Assembly (NCBI GenBank): GCA_902606105.1
Contig: CACLFK010000002.1
Location: 43,776-107,775 of the forward strand
Direction of reading: 5' to 3'
DNA from: an uncultured Pelagibacteraceae bacterium
GTDB taxonomy: Bacteria > Pseudomonadota > Alphaproteobacteria > Pelagibacterales > Pelagibacteraceae
Length of the DNA stretch: 64,000 nt
Shown here: positions 55,209 through 64,000 of the stretch, piece by piece
Numbering within the stretch: the first letter of the stretch is position 1
Layout: each line of letters begins with the position of its first letter
Made by a program: the position numbers and the translations under genes
Notes under the pieces: generated by a model
What the model saw: the letters and a program-made list of their open reading frames with translations, nothing else
Databases searched by the model: none
What the model was told of the DNA's origin: nothing

Positions 55209-55542
55209 AACTAAAGATGATATTTATAATATTACTAAAGAGAATACTAAAATTAATTACGAGAAATTAACTTTAATTCTTAAAGATTTTTTAAATTCGA
55301 ATAATCTGAAATTAGAAGATATTAAAAAAATTTATGTTAACAGAGGGCCAGGAAGCTTTGCAGGCATAAGAAACTCATTATCAATAGTAAAAGCAATTAA
55401 TGTTGCAAGAAAAATTGATTATTATTGCTATAGTCTTAAAGATTTCAATGACCAAAAAGATATAAAATATGAGGATATACCTAATTTATGTGACAAATTT
55501 AAAATTAAAAAAAATTTGATTAAACCTATTTATTTAAGTTAG
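55156..55542 (+). CDS. tsaB: TsaB-like protein, short form
   Basis: A TsaB-family subunit of the complex that makes t6A37 in tRNA. The N-terminal ASKHA lobe is recognisable: NKLVIDVTNEKIFLMII and IYVNRGPGSFAGIRNSLSIVKAINV. The protein has only 128 residues, whereas TsaB usually has 200-230, so the C-terminal lobe is missing. I start at the ATG at 55156; the track start lies upstream inside the divergent gene. rimI, often the next gene in alphaproteobacteria, is absent and fur follows after 9 bp. No frameshifted remainder of tsaB is visible. It may be reduced but functional, since the dimer interface is in the N-terminal lobe. Confidence 0.8.
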   Translation: MNKLVIDVTNEKIFLMIITKDDIYNITKENTKINYEKLTLILKDFLNSNNLKLEDIKKIYVNRGPGSFAGIRNSLSIVKAINVARKIDYYCYSLKDFNDQKDIKYEDIPNLCDKFKIKKNLIKPIYLS

Positions 55543-55551
55543 AATTGGACT

Positions 55552-55962
55552 ATGTCAGAAACAATTGAGCAAAAATGTTTATCTAAAGGAGTTAAACTAA
55601 CCGATCAAAGAAGAATAATTGCTCAAGTGATGTCTGAGTCTTCAGATCATCCAGATGTTGATGAATTATATAATCGAGTTTCTAAAATAGACTCAAAAAT
55701 TAGCATCGCCACTGTTTATAGAACAGTGAAATTATTTGAGGAGTCTGGAATTTTAACAAAGCACGAGTTTAAAGGTGGAAAAGCCAGATATGAAGAATTA
55801 AACGAAGGACATCACGATCATTTAATCGATGTAAAATCTGGAGAGATTATAGAGTTTGTGGATGAGGAAATTGAGAAACTTCAAAAAAAAGTTGCAGAAA
55901 AATATGGATATACCTTAGTAGACCATAAATTAGAACTTTATGGGATAAAGAAGAAATCCTAG
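55552..55962 (+). CDS. fur: Fur-family transcriptional regulator
   Basis: A 136-residue Fur-family repressor. The winged helix (~1-80) contains SKGVKLTDQRRIIAQVM and the recognition helix KISIATVYRTVKLFEESGIL. The dimerisation and metal domain has GGKARYEELNEGHHDHLIDVKSGEIIEFVDEEIE. The HHDH metal motif is present, but the CxxC pair of zinc-containing Fur is replaced by DVKS, as in many alphaproteobacterial Fur/Mur proteins. Whether it senses iron or manganese cannot be told by eye. Confidence 0.9.
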   Translation: MSETIEQKCLSKGVKLTDQRRIIAQVMSESSDHPDVDELYNRVSKIDSKISIATVYRTVKLFEESGILTKHEFKGGKARYEELNEGHHDHLIDVKSGEIIEFVDEEIEKLQKKVAEKYGYTLVDHKLELYGIKKKS

Positions 55963-55966
55963 TAAA

Positions 55967-57295
55967 ATGTCACAAAAAATATTTATTAAAACATTTGGGT
56001 GTCAAATGAATGAGTACGATTCTAATAGAATATTTGACTCAGTTAAAAAAATTGGTTTCGAAAAAACAGATAATTATGCGGATGCAAATTGTTATCTTCT
56101 TAACACTTGTCACATAAGAGATAAAGCTAAAGAAAAAGTTTACCATGAAATAGGTAGAGTTAAAAAAATTTTCCGATCAAAACAAAAACCATTAGTAATT
56201 ATAGCAGGATGTGTTGCACAAGCTGAAAATCAAGAAATGTTAAAACGTGAGCCTTATATTGATTTAGTAATTGGCCCTCAATCTTATCACAAAATTAATG
56301 ATACCATATTAAGTTACATTCAAAAAAAGAAAAAAATTGAAGAAACAGAATTCGATGCTATTTCTAAATTTAAATATTTTAGTAAAATAAAAAATGAGGC
56401 TGGAAAAGTATCTTCATTCTTAACTATTCAAGAAGGCTGCGATAAATTTTGTCATTTCTGTGTAGTGCCTTACACAAGAGGACCTGAGTATTCAAGACCT
56501 TTTCAACAAATTATAGATGAGGCCAAATACTTATCTGAAAAAGGGACTAAAGAGGTAGTGCTCCTTGGTCAAAATGTTAATGCATATAATGACGGTAAAA
56601 ATAGATTGTCCAACTTGATTATGGAAATAGAAAAAATAGAAGATATTAAAAGAATTAGATATACCACCTCTCATCCAAAAGATATGACTGAAGATTTGAT
56701 AGATGTTTATAAAAATTCTCAAAAATTAATGCCACTTGTTCATCTTCCAGTACAAAGTGGATCTGATAAAATTTTAGAGCTTATGAATAGAAAGCACACT
56801 ATTAAAGACTATCTGCACATTTTTGAAAAATTAAAAAACATTAATAGTAAAATAGAATTTTCAAGTGATTTCATCATTGGTTATCCAGGAGAAAAAGAGG
56901 AAGATTTTGAAAATACTTTAAGTTTAATTGAAACAGTTAATTTTATTAATTCATATTCTTTTATTTTTAGTTCCAGACCAGGAACAGTTGCTTTTGATTT
57001 AGAACCTACTGACAAAAAAACTTCAATACAAAGATTAGAAACGATCCAGAATAAATTGTATGAAAATCAAATGAATAGAAATAAACTATTTAAAAACAAA
57101 ATAATCAACGTTTTGGTTGAAAATTTAACTGATGACAAAACCAAAACTTTTGGTAGATCTGAGTATATGACATCAGTAGTATTCAATGGTAATAAAAAAC
57201 ATATTGGAAAAATTGTTCCAGTAAAAATTAATAAATTTAATAGAACCACCTTATTTGGTGAAATTATTGAGGATTTGGATAAAAAGGTAGCATAA
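55967..57295 (+). CDS. miaB: tRNA-2-methylthio-N6-dimethylallyladenosine synthase MiaB
   Basis: Radical-SAM methylthiotransferase that modifies A37 of tRNAs. The N-terminal cluster Cys are in TFGCQMNEYDSNR, LNTCHIRDKA and AGCVAQAE; the radical-SAM CxxxCxxC is EGCDKFCHFCVVPYTRG. The C-terminal TRAM domain (~375-440) follows. Its 442 residues are normal. It starts 4 bp after fur; phoH follows after 3 bp. Confidence 0.98.
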   Translation: MSQKIFIKTFGCQMNEYDSNRIFDSVKKIGFEKTDNYADANCYLLNTCHIRDKAKEKVYHEIGRVKKIFRSKQKPLVIIAGCVAQAENQEMLKREPYIDLVIGPQSYHKINDTILSYIQKKKKIEETEFDAISKFKYFSKIKNEAGKVSSFLTIQEGCDKFCHFCVVPYTRGPEYSRPFQQIIDEAKYLSEKGTKEVVLLGQNVNAYNDGKNRLSNLIMEIEKIEDIKRIRYTTSHPKDMTEDLIDVYKNSQKLMPLVHLPVQSGSDKILELMNRKHTIKDYLHIFEKLKNINSKIEFSSDFIIGYPGEKEEDFENTLSLIETVNFINSYSFIFSSRPGTVAFDLEPTDKKTSIQRLETIQNKLYENQMNRNKLFKNKIINVLVENLTDDKTKTFGRSEYMTSVVFNGNKKHIGKIVPVKINKFNRTTLFGEIIEDLDKKVA

Positions 57296-57298
57296 TAA

Positions 57299-58294
57299 TT
57301 GAGCAGCATAACAAATAAAAATATAGATCCATCTTTGAAGTTTGTTTACTCAGACAACAATTCTTTAAGTGTTATATTTCATGATAATGATTTGTTGATG
57401 GGTGTTGTGGGTGAATTTAATAAAAATTTACGAGAGTTAGAGAAAGTAACAAACTGTAGTTTGTACTCCAGAGGAAACTCCATACTAATTAAATCAAATC
57501 CAGAAAAGAATGAATTATTAAAAAATGCTATTCAGTTTTTAGCTAATCAGTTCATTAATAATGGAAGCATCGAGAGCAAAGATATAGTTTCTTCAGTAGA
57601 TAAATTTATGATTAATGAAAAAGTTAAAAACAACAATGTAACTGATATAATTAAAACTCCAAAAAAATCTATAATTCCAAGATCTGAAAAACAAAAGGAT
57701 TATGTAAGAGCACTAAGACAAAGTGATATTGTAATTTCAGCTGGCCCTGCAGGGACAGGAAAAACATTTTTAGCAGTTGCTGTAGGATTGACAATGTTAT
57801 TAGAAAAAAAAATTGAGAGAATTATTTTATCAAGACCAGCAGTTGAAGCAGGCGAGCGTTTAGGATTTTTACCTGGAGATATGAAAGAGAAAGTAGATCC
57901 ATATTTAAGGCCCTTATACGATTCACTTTATGATCTTTTTGATTTTGAAAAAATTCAAAGGATGATTGAAATAGGAGATATAGAAATTGCTCCATTGGCT
58001 TTTATGAGAGGACGAACACTTAAAAATTCATTTGCGATTTTGGATGAAGCCCAGAATGCTACTGATACACAAATCAAAATGTTTTTAACACGTATTGGAG
58101 AAAATTCTAAAATTGTAGTTAATGGTGATCCTACACAAATAGATTTGCCGAACAAAGGTATGTCAGGATTAGTGCGTTCAAAACAATTATTAGGCCACTT
58201 AAATGAGATATCCGTTGTTGATTTTGATCACTCTGATGTTGTAAGGCATCCACTGGTTTCTAAAATTGTAAAAGCCTACTCAAAGAATGATTAA
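57299..58294 (+). CDS. PhoH-family ATPase
   Basis: A 331-residue protein with a PhoH P-loop domain: Walker A AGPAGTGKTFLAVAVGLTM near residue 145, and Walker B FAILDEAQNATDTQIKMFLTRIG. The N-terminal ~100 residues resemble a KH-like RNA-binding segment. PhoH partners are often RNA-related; with ybeY next to it, a role in rRNA maturation or RNA turnover is likely (the E. coli orthologue YbeZ binds YbeY). The only reasonable start is a TTG three bases after the miaB stop. It overlaps ybeY by 8 bp. Confidence 0.93.
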   Translation: MSSITNKNIDPSLKFVYSDNNSLSVIFHDNDLLMGVVGEFNKNLRELEKVTNCSLYSRGNSILIKSNPEKNELLKNAIQFLANQFINNGSIESKDIVSSVDKFMINEKVKNNNVTDIIKTPKKSIIPRSEKQKDYVRALRQSDIVISAGPAGTGKTFLAVAVGLTMLLEKKIERIILSRPAVEAGERLGFLPGDMKEKVDPYLRPLYDSLYDLFDFEKIQRMIEIGDIEIAPLAFMRGRTLKNSFAILDEAQNATDTQIKMFLTRIGENSKIVVNGDPTQIDLPNKGMSGLVRSKQLLGHLNEISVVDFDHSDVVRHPLVSKIVKAYSKND

Positions 58295-58748
58295 TATAAA
58301 TGTCTTCTCAGAAGAGAAGGCTTGGTCAAAAAGGCTTAGAAATAAAGATCTTTTTTTTCAAAAAATCTGTAACGCTTTCCCAAAAAAATATAAGTTTTTA
58401 AATAAAAAAGTAAGTTTTACTTTACTGCTCTCTAATAATAAGAATATTCAAAAGTTAAATAAACTTTTTAGAAAAAAAAATAAGCCTACAGATATCTTGT
58501 CATTTCCATTAACTAAAAAATTTAGAGTTTCTAAACAAACTTATTTAGGAGATATAATAATTAGTTATAACTTTATAAACAAACCTAAATCATTAAATAC
58601 GAAACTTTTTAAGGAGAAAGTGATCAAAATATTTATTCATGGCTTCCTTCATCTATTAGGTTTTGATCATAAAAAAAATAAAGACTATATAAAAATGTTA
58701 AAAGAAGAGGGGCAAATATACAAGTCCGTAATTTCTAAAACAAAATAA
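58287..58748 (+). CDS. ybeY: Endoribonuclease YbeY
   Basis: Single-strand RNA endonuclease required for 16S rRNA 3' maturation and ribosome quality control. The zinc site is FIHGFLHLLGFDHKKN, with three His as expected. Upstream, KLNKLFRKKNKPTDILSFPL and GDIIISY are conserved. Its 153 residues are normal, with a very high Lys content. It overlaps phoH by 8 bp; lnt begins 1 bp downstream. No corC/tlyC-type gene lies between ybeY and lnt. Confidence 0.95.
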   Translation: MININVFSEEKAWSKRLRNKDLFFQKICNAFPKKYKFLNKKVSFTLLLSNNKNIQKLNKLFRKKNKPTDILSFPLTKKFRVSKQTYLGDIIISYNFINKPKSLNTKLFKEKVIKIFIHGFLHLLGFDHKKNKDYIKMLKEEGQIYKSVISKTK

Positions 58749-58749
58749 A

Positions 58750-60294
58750 TTGACTAAAAAATCTTATCTTGAATTTATATTTTTAATATTTTTAGGGGCC
58801 GCAACATCCCTAAGCCTACCACCTTTTAACTATGTAATTATTAACTTTATTACCTTGAGTTTATTATTTGCTTTTTTAATAAAGAGGTCAAAAGAAATCA
58901 AAAACAAAAAAATATTCTTCTTTTATGGATGGCTTTTTGGTTTTGGTTATTTCATTACAAATCTTTATTGGATATCAATTTCTTTAACTTTCGATGAGAG
59001 TTTTAAGTTTTTGATCCCAGTAACATTAATTTTTATTCCAGCTTTTTTAGCCTTATTTTACGGACTTATTTCTTTTTTATTTTTTATTTTTAAAACTAAA
59101 AAAGTAATTTCATCTTTCTTTCTGTTTTCTTTAATTTTTGGTTTAACAGAGTATGTTAGAGGTTCTATCTTGACAGGATTTCCATGGAATTTAATTGCCT
59201 ATAGTTTTTCAAGTCATTTAGAAATTTTAAATATCACCTCTATTATAGGTACCTATGGATTCAATTTATTTTGCATTTCACTATTTATAAGTCCAGCAGT
59301 ATTTATTTTAAGAGATACAAGAGCTGACATATGGGTCTGCATATTTTTTCTTTTAATCACAATTATTTTTTATCTTTATGGATCACAGTCCAAAAAGGTT
59401 TTTACCGAAGCTGAAATAAATTCTATTGATCATAAGGTTAGAGTTATTGGTTCCAACATTAAATTAGATAGATTTTATTCTAATATTAATCCAATAACAG
59501 CTATTGAGGATTTAATCGAACTCAGTGAACCTGATAAAAATGAAAAAATTATTTTTGTGTGGCCAGAGGGAATACTGCCAGGCATATCTCAAGAAAAAAT
59601 AGTTGATTACAAATGGTTATTTGAAAATCATTTTAATGAAAATCATTTATTAGTCCTTGGTATAAATAGTAAATCTGTTCAAAAAGGCACCGTTAAATAT
59701 TTTAATTCTCTCTCTGTATATGATCACAGTTTAAATTTAATAAATTCATATGATAAAAATAATCTTGTACCATTTGGAGAATTTTTACCACTTGAAAACA
59801 TACTTAAAAATATTGGCTTAAAAACTTTAACTAATAATTATCAGTCTTATTCAAAAGGAAGCGAGAGAAATATAATTAAAATTAACAAAAGCAATACATC
59901 TTTAAAATTTTTACCCCTAATCTGTTATGAAATAATTTATTCTGGAAGAATTTTTAATAATCCAGATTTTGATTTTATAATAAATATTTCAGAGGACGGG
60001 TGGTTTGGTCAATCTATTGGACCCAAACAACATTTTATTCACAGTATATATAGAGCCATTGAGAGTGGCAAATACGTTTTGCGTTCTTCTAATAATGGAA
60101 TATCAGCTATAATAAATCCAATTGGTGATATTGAACAGGAAGTTAGCTTTAATGAAACAGGCTATATTGACTTTAGTCAACTTAAAAAAATTCAACCAAC
60201 AGTATTTTCTAAATATGGAAATAAAATTTTTGGTTTAATAATTTTATTGTATATTTTTTTATTTTTTTCATTTAATAGAATTAACAATGAGTAA
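58750..60294 (+). CDS. lnt: Apolipoprotein N-acyltransferase
   Basis: Adds the third acyl chain to lipoproteins at the inner membrane, the last step of lipoprotein maturation. About six N-terminal membrane helices precede a nitrilase-like catalytic domain (~225-490) with all three catalytic residues: Glu in VWPEGILPG, Lys in [14 protein letters not shown], and Cys in [14 protein letters not shown] final membrane helix follows. The start is a TTG one base after the ybeY stop; 514 residues. It overlaps metK by 8 bp. Confidence 0.96.
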   Translation: MTKKSYLEFIFLIFLGAATSLSLPPFNYVIINFITLSLLFAFLIKRSKEIKNKKIFFFYGWLFGFGYFITNLYWISISLTFDESFKFLIPVTLIFIPAFLALFYGLISFLFFIFKTKKVISSFFLFSLIFGLTEYVRGSILTGFPWNLIAYSFSSHLEILNITSIIGTYGFNLFCISLFISPAVFILRDTRADIWVCIFFLLITIIFYLYGSQSKKVFTEAEINSIDHKVRVIGSNIKLDRFYSNINPITAIEDLIELSEPDKNEKIIFVWPEGILPGISQEKIVDYKWLFENHFNENHLLVLGINSKSVQKGTVKYFNSLSVYDHSLNLINSYDKNNLVPFGEFLPLENILKNIGLKTLTNNYQSYSKGSERNIIKINKSNTSLKFLPLICYEIIYSGRIFNNPDFDFIINISEDGWFGQSIGPKQHFIHSIYRAIESGKYVLRSSNNGISAIINPIGDIEQEVSFNETGYIDFSQLKKIQPTVFSKYGNKIFGLIILLYIFLFFSFNRINNE

Positions 60295-61456
60295 TTTAAA
60301 AAATTTTCTTTTCACTAGTGAGTCAGTTTCAGAAGGACACCCAGATAAAGTTTCAGATAGAATTTCTGATATGGTGGTTGATAGTTATCTTTCAGGAGAT
60401 CCTTTTTCAAGAGTAGCTTGTGAAACACTTACAACAACAAATAAAGTGGTTTTAGCTGGTGAAGTAAGAGGTCCAGAAATTAAAGAAACTGATTTGATTG
60501 AAAAAGTAAGACACTGCATAAAAGATATTGGTTATGATCAAGACGGTTTCACTTGGAAAGAAGCTACAAAGATAGAAAGCCATCTTCATTCCCAATCATC
60601 TGATATAGCAATGGGTGTAGATTCTTCAGGCAATAAAGACGAAGGAGCTGGAGATCAAGGAATAATGTTTGGTTATGCATGCAATGAAACAGAAGAGTTA
60701 ATGCCAGCACCCATTCATTACTCACACAAAATTTTAAGACTAATGGCTGAGGATAGAAAGTCTGGTAAACTCAAAAATATTGAACCAGACTCTAAAAGTC
60801 AAGTTACCTTCGAGTATGTTGATGGAAAACCAACAAAAATTAAATCTGTAGTTATTTCATCACAACATTCTGCAGATGTAAATCAAACACAGGTTAGAGA
60901 TTTATTAAGACCTTATATGATAAACTCTATTCCAAAAAATTTTTTAGACGGTTTTAATGAAGAGGAGTTTTATGTAAATCCAACAGGTAATTTTGTTATC
61001 GGAGGGCCTGATGGTGATTGTGGTCTAACAGGAAGAAAAATTATAGTTGACACTTATGGAGGTGCTGCACCTCATGGTGGGGGAGCATTTTCAGGAAAGG
61101 ATCCAACTAAAGTTGATAGATCAGCGGCTTATGCAGCTAGGTATATTGCAAAAAATATAGTTGCTTCAAAAATCGCTAACAAATGTTTAATTCAATTAGC
61201 TTATGCAATAGGTGTATCTAAACCATTATCAATTTATGTTGATTTATTTGATAACGATGTTGAAAAAAATAAATTCGTTGTAGAAAAAATTAATGATAAT
61301 TTTAACTTAAGCCCTAGAGGAATTAGGGAAATGTTAAATCTAAATAAACCTATATACGAAAAAACAGCTGCTTATGGTCATTTTGGAAGAAGCCCTGAAG
61401 AAAATGGCTCTTTTTCCTGGGAAAAAACAGATAAAATAAAAGCCTTTTTAAAATAG
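60287..61456 (+). CDS. metK: S-adenosylmethionine synthetase
   Basis: Makes SAM from methionine and ATP. Signature segments: [83 protein letters not shown]. Its 389 residues are full length. It overlaps the end of lnt by 8 bp, so it is cotranscribed, and no SAM riboswitch precedes it. A promoter and hairpin lie between it and nusA. Confidence 0.99.
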   Translation: MSNLKNFLFTSESVSEGHPDKVSDRISDMVVDSYLSGDPFSRVACETLTTTNKVVLAGEVRGPEIKETDLIEKVRHCIKDIGYDQDGFTWKEATKIESHLHSQSSDIAMGVDSSGNKDEGAGDQGIMFGYACNETEELMPAPIHYSHKILRLMAEDRKSGKLKNIEPDSKSQVTFEYVDGKPTKIKSVVISSQHSADVNQTQVRDLLRPYMINSIPKNFLDGFNEEEFYVNPTGNFVIGGPDGDCGLTGRKIIVDTYGGAAPHGGGAFSGKDPTKVDRSAAYAARYIAKNIVASKIANKCLIQLAYAIGVSKPLSIYVDLFDNDVEKNKFVVEKINDNFNLSPRGIREMLNLNKPIYEKTAAYGHFGRSPEENGSFSWEKTDKIKAFLK

Positions 61457-61462
61457 TTTCTG

Positions 61463-61490
61463 TTGAATTAAAAAAAAACTTTATTATATT
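61463..61490 (+). promoter_or_regulatory. Candidate promoter of nusA-infB
   Basis: TTGAAT (4/6), 16-bp spacer, TATATT (5/6). The predicted start near 61497 would give a leader of about 58 nt that contains the terminator-like hairpin at 61513-61539. Confidence 0.45.
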
Positions 61491-61512
61491 GCCCTTACAT
61501 TATTGAAGTTAC

Positions 61513-61539
61513 AAAATGGGCTTTAGCCCATTTTTTTTT
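61513..61539 (+). terminator. Intrinsic terminator or attenuator hairpin before nusA
   Basis: AAAATGGGC-ttta-GCCCATTTT followed by further T residues (nine T in all after the A). It is a canonical intrinsic terminator shape, 15 nt before the nusA ATG. It could end metK transcription, but because a promoter-like sequence lies before it, it may act as an attenuator of nusA-infB. Confidence 0.75.
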
Positions 61540-61554
61540 GGAATTAATAAATAA

Positions 61555-63108
61555 ATGTTAAATAAAAGAGCAGATAAACTAGAATTACTAAGAATAGCAG
61601 AAGCTGTAGCCTTAGAGAAATCAATTGATAAAGAGTTAATTATTAGTTCGATGGAAACAGGTATCGCAAAAGCGGCTAAATCTAAATTTGGTCAAGAAAA
61701 TGAGATTAAAGTTTCAATCAATAGAGACAGCGGAGATATTGAGCTTTTTAGAAAATTAATAATTGCTGAAAATCCAGAAAATACAAATACAGAAATAAAA
61801 TTAGAGGATGCAATTAATTTAAATGAAATTAATAAAGACAAGACGATTGGTGATGAAGTTCTTCAGCCTTTACCATCTTTTGATTTTGGAAGAATAGCTG
61901 CGCAGACTGCAAAACAAGTTATTAGCTTCAATGTTAGAGAGGCCGAAAGAGAAAGACAATTTAACGATTTTATAGATAAAAAAGACTCAATTTTAAGTGG
62001 AATTGTAAAACGATTAGAATTTGGAAATGTAATTGCTGATTTAGGGAGAACTGAAGCAATCATTCAAAAAAATGAATTAATTCCAAGAGAGAATATTAAG
62101 GCTGGAGATCGTATTAAGGCTTATTGTTATGATGTAAGAAGAGAACCAAGAGGCCAACAAATTTTTTTATCAAGAGCTCACCCTAAATTTATGGAAAAAC
62201 TTTTTGTCCAAGAAGTGCCTGAAATTTATGATGGGTTAATAGAAATTAAATCTTCTTCAAGAGATCCTGGAAGTAGAGCAAAAATATGCGTAAAAGCTGT
62301 TGATACTTCACTAGATCCAGTTGGAGCCTGTGTAGGTATGAGAGGATCAAGAGTTCAGGCAGTGGTAAATGAATTGCAGGGTGAAAAAATTGATATTGTT
62401 AATTGGTCAGAGGATCCAGCAATTTTAGTATCAAATGCTTTATCTCCAGCAGAAGTTCAAAGAGTAAATGTTGACGCAGAAAGAAAAAAACTTGATGTAA
62501 TACTTACAGAGGAAAATTTAAGTAAAGCCATTGGTAGAAGAGGTCAAAATGTAAGACTTGCAACAAAGTTGTTAAATTATGAAATTAATATAATGACGGA
62601 TGCAGAAGACTCTGAGAGAAGACAGTTAGAATTTAAAGAAAAAACTGATAACTTTGTAAAAAATTTAGAATTAGACGAGACGCTCGGTCAGTTATTGGTA
62701 GCAGAAGGCTTTTCAACAATTGATGACATCAAAGATAGTTCAGCAGAAAATTTAATGAAGATAGAAGGCATCGAAGAGGATACCGCAAAAGCGCTTATAG
62801 AAAGAGCTCAAGAATTTCATCAAAAGGATCAAGAAGATATATCGACAAGAATTAAAGAATTGGGTCTTGAGGATGCTTTAATTAATTTAAAAGGACTTAC
62901 ACCAGGAATGTTAGTTACTCTGGGAGAGCAAAAAATTTTAACATTAGAAGATTTCGCAGATCTAGCATCTGATGAATTAACTGGTGGTTTCGACGTGGTA
63001 AAAGGTGAGAGAGTAAAAATTCAAGGATACTTGGAAGATTTTGCTTTATCAAAAGAAGAGGCAGATGAACTAATTATGTCTGCTAGAAACATTGTTTATA
63101 AAGATTGA
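61555..63108 (+). CDS. nusA: Transcription elongation/termination factor NusA
   Basis: Binds RNA polymerase and affects pausing, termination and antitermination. The N-terminal polymerase-binding domain (~1-130) includes EAVALEKSIDKELIISSMETGIAKAAKSKFG. The S1 domain (~135-205) and two KH domains (~205-350: VGACVGMRGSRVQAVVNELQGEKIDIV, AIGRRGQNVRLATKLLNYEINI) follow. A C-terminal acidic repeat region (~365-517) contains LLVAEGFSTIDDIKDSSAENL and a second related copy. It has 517 residues. rimP, usually just upstream, is absent here. Confidence 0.98.
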   Translation: MLNKRADKLELLRIAEAVALEKSIDKELIISSMETGIAKAAKSKFGQENEIKVSINRDSGDIELFRKLIIAENPENTNTEIKLEDAINLNEINKDKTIGDEVLQPLPSFDFGRIAAQTAKQVISFNVREAERERQFNDFIDKKDSILSGIVKRLEFGNVIADLGRTEAIIQKNELIPRENIKAGDRIKAYCYDVRREPRGQQIFLSRAHPKFMEKLFVQEVPEIYDGLIEIKSSSRDPGSRAKICVKAVDTSLDPVGACVGMRGSRVQAVVNELQGEKIDIVNWSEDPAILVSNALSPAEVQRVNVDAERKKLDVILTEENLSKAIGRRGQNVRLATKLLNYEINIMTDAEDSERRQLEFKEKTDNFVKNLELDETLGQLLVAEGFSTIDDIKDSSAENLMKIEGIEEDTAKALIERAQEFHQKDQEDISTRIKELGLEDALINLKGLTPGMLVTLGEQKILTLEDFADLASDELTGGFDVVKGERVKIQGYLEDFALSKEEADELIMSARNIVYKD

Positions 63109-63118
63109 GTGATGAGCT

Positions 63119-64000
63119 ATGGAAAAAAAAACAAAATTAACAATATCTGGCTCTGCCAAAAAATCGATCAAAAATATCGAGATTGCTAAAACTCAAAGCA
63201 AAAACGCAGTTGTCATAGAAAAGCAAACTGGAAAATTTCCAAATAGAGGAGGATCTTTTAGACCTAACCAAGGTAAACCAAAACCAACCTCTTCTTTTAG
63301 TAGGGGTACTGGAATTAAACCATCTTTTGCACCAAAATCACCCCCTATATCAAATGATTTTGAAAGACGTAAGCTTGCAGAGCAAAGAGCCACAAAGAGA
63401 CTTAAGGGTGATGGTGATGGTAAAGATAAAAAAACTTTAAAGTCTGGAACAAAAAAAAGAGAATTAAAATTAACAGTTTCAAGAGCTCTAAGTGACGAAA
63501 TAGAGGCAAGAGAAAGAAGTTTAGCTTCAGTAAAAAGAGCAAGACTAAAAGAGAATAAAAATTTATCTAAAGATCAAAATCAAGAAAGTCTCAAACCAGT
63601 TAAAAGAGATATCAATATTCCAGAAGCTATCACTGTTAGAGAGTTAGCCAATAGAATGGCTGAGCAATCCAGCAATGTAATTAAATATTTATTTGGAATG
63701 GGAGTGACAGTTACAATCAACCAAACTCTTGCAGCAGATACAGCTGAGTTTTTAGTTAAAGAGTTTGGACACAATCCTATTAGAGAAGAAAAAGCAGAGG
63801 AAATAATTCAGAAAATAAAAGCAACAAGAGTAGAAAATTTAAAAAATAGACCCCCAATTGTTACGGTGATGGGACACGTTGATCATGGTAAAACATCAGT
63901 TCTTGATGTTTTGAGAAGTGCAAATGTTGTATCAGCAGAATTTGGTGGAATAACTCAACACATCGGGGCCTATCAAATTGAAAGCCAAGATAACAAACTA
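63119..64000 (+). CDS. infB: Translation initiation factor IF-2, 3' end missing
   Basis: Not in the ORF track because it runs off the window. The ATG at 63119 is 10 bp after the nusA stop and the frame stays open for 294 codons. The N-terminal ~150 residues are a Lys/Ser-rich low-complexity region. Then comes the IF2_N helix-bundle [28 protein letters not shown], and the start of the G domain with G1 [16 protein letters not shown], followed by [12 protein letters not shown]. ylxR, often between nusA and infB, is absent. Confidence 0.97.
   Translation, partial: MEKKTKLTISGSAKKSIKNIEIAKTQSKNAVVIEKQTGKFPNRGGSFRPNQGKPKPTSSFSRGTGIKPSFAPKSPPISNDFERRKLAEQRATKRLKGDGDGKDKKTLKSGTKKRELKLTVSRALSDEIEARERSLASVKRARLKENKNLSKDQNQESLKPVKRDINIPEAITVRELANRMAEQSSNVIKYLFGMGVTVTINQTLAADTAEFLVKEFGHNPIREEKAEEIIQKIKATRVENLKNRPPIVTVMGHVDHGKTSVLDVLRSANVVSAEFGGITQHIGAYQIESQDNKL

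Noticed and set aside
60200-60286. SAM riboswitch upstream of metK
   Set aside because: metK starts inside the end of lnt, so there is no leader; no riboswitch core was seen.
1-64000. Mobile elements, prophage, CRISPR arrays, toxin-antitoxin or defence genes
   Set aside because: No transposases, integrases, spaced repeats or composition islands were found; the window is core chromosome throughout.

Overview
The window is a gene-dense, very AT-rich stretch of core chromosome from a streamlined marine alphaproteobacterium, most likely the SAR11 / Pelagibacterales clade. I infer this from gene order and style, not from a database search. The order dnaQ-coaE-aroE-maf-ppsR | hemE-hemH-hemJ-rho-mnmE-mnmG-rsmG-parA-parB | holA-lptE-leuS is alphaproteobacterial. 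Proteins are short and rich in Lys, Asn and Ile. Spacers are mostly under 100 bp, genes often abut or overlap, and there are no mobile elements, phage genes or CRISPR arrays. No gene-free stretch exceeds 300 bases; the longest is the 272-bp gap between ppsR and hemE.

Layout. 1-3.6 kb: rpe (5' end cut off), a heparinase II/III-like protein and purH. 3.6-8.5 kb: pterin carbinolamine dehydratase, tRNA-Gly(GCC), a LON-domain protein, a UbiH-like hydroxylase, ftsK and lolA. 8.5-12.5 kb, minus strand: GNAT, HIT and hisE-F-A-[new 47-aa lipoprotein]-H-B. 12.6-16.4 kb: hslVU, an Smr-domain protein, a Tim44-like protein, fxsA and secB. 16.4-19.8 kb, minus strand: dnaQ, coaE, aroE, maf, ppsR. 19.8-20.1 kb: candidate replication origin. 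20.1-29.5 kb, plus strand: heme genes, rho, mnmE, mnmG, rsmG (with an exact parS inside) and parAB. 29.5-34.1 kb, minus strand: holA, lptE, leuS and a DUF3576-type lipoprotein. 34.3-35.2 kb: a porin with a structured leader and a strong terminator. 35.3-40.5 kb: ThiE-like, YggS, YkuD, a degenerate OmpR-type regulator, a 2OG oxygenase, a PfkB kinase, nth and dapB. 40.6-44.4 kb: dnaJ, dnaK, grpE. 44.4-49.9 kb: rdgB, LpoA-like, rsmI, a BON lipoprotein and maeB. 49.9-55.5 kb: murJ, trpS, nfuA, a Bax-like glucosaminidase, a polysaccharide deacetylase and a short tsaB. 55.5-64 kb: fur, miaB, phoH, ybeY, lnt, metK, nusA and infB (3' end cut off).

How it fits together. Genes on both sides of the ppsR-hemE gap point away from it. 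The gap holds DnaA-box-like sites and repeats, and parS-parAB lies about 7 kb away, so this is probably the origin and partition region. Heat-shock genes (hslVU, dnaK) carry RpoH-like promoters. Several other promoters sit so close to the start codon that the mRNA would have almost no leader, which also settles the starts of ubiH and the Tim44-like gene. A promoter followed by a terminator hairpin precedes nusA and suggests attenuation.

I did not find a clearly new multigene system. The least conventional items are the small lipoprotein inside the his operon, the nusA leader, the origin repeats, the leaderless-type promoters, and the short tsaB that overlaps its divergent neighbour head to head.
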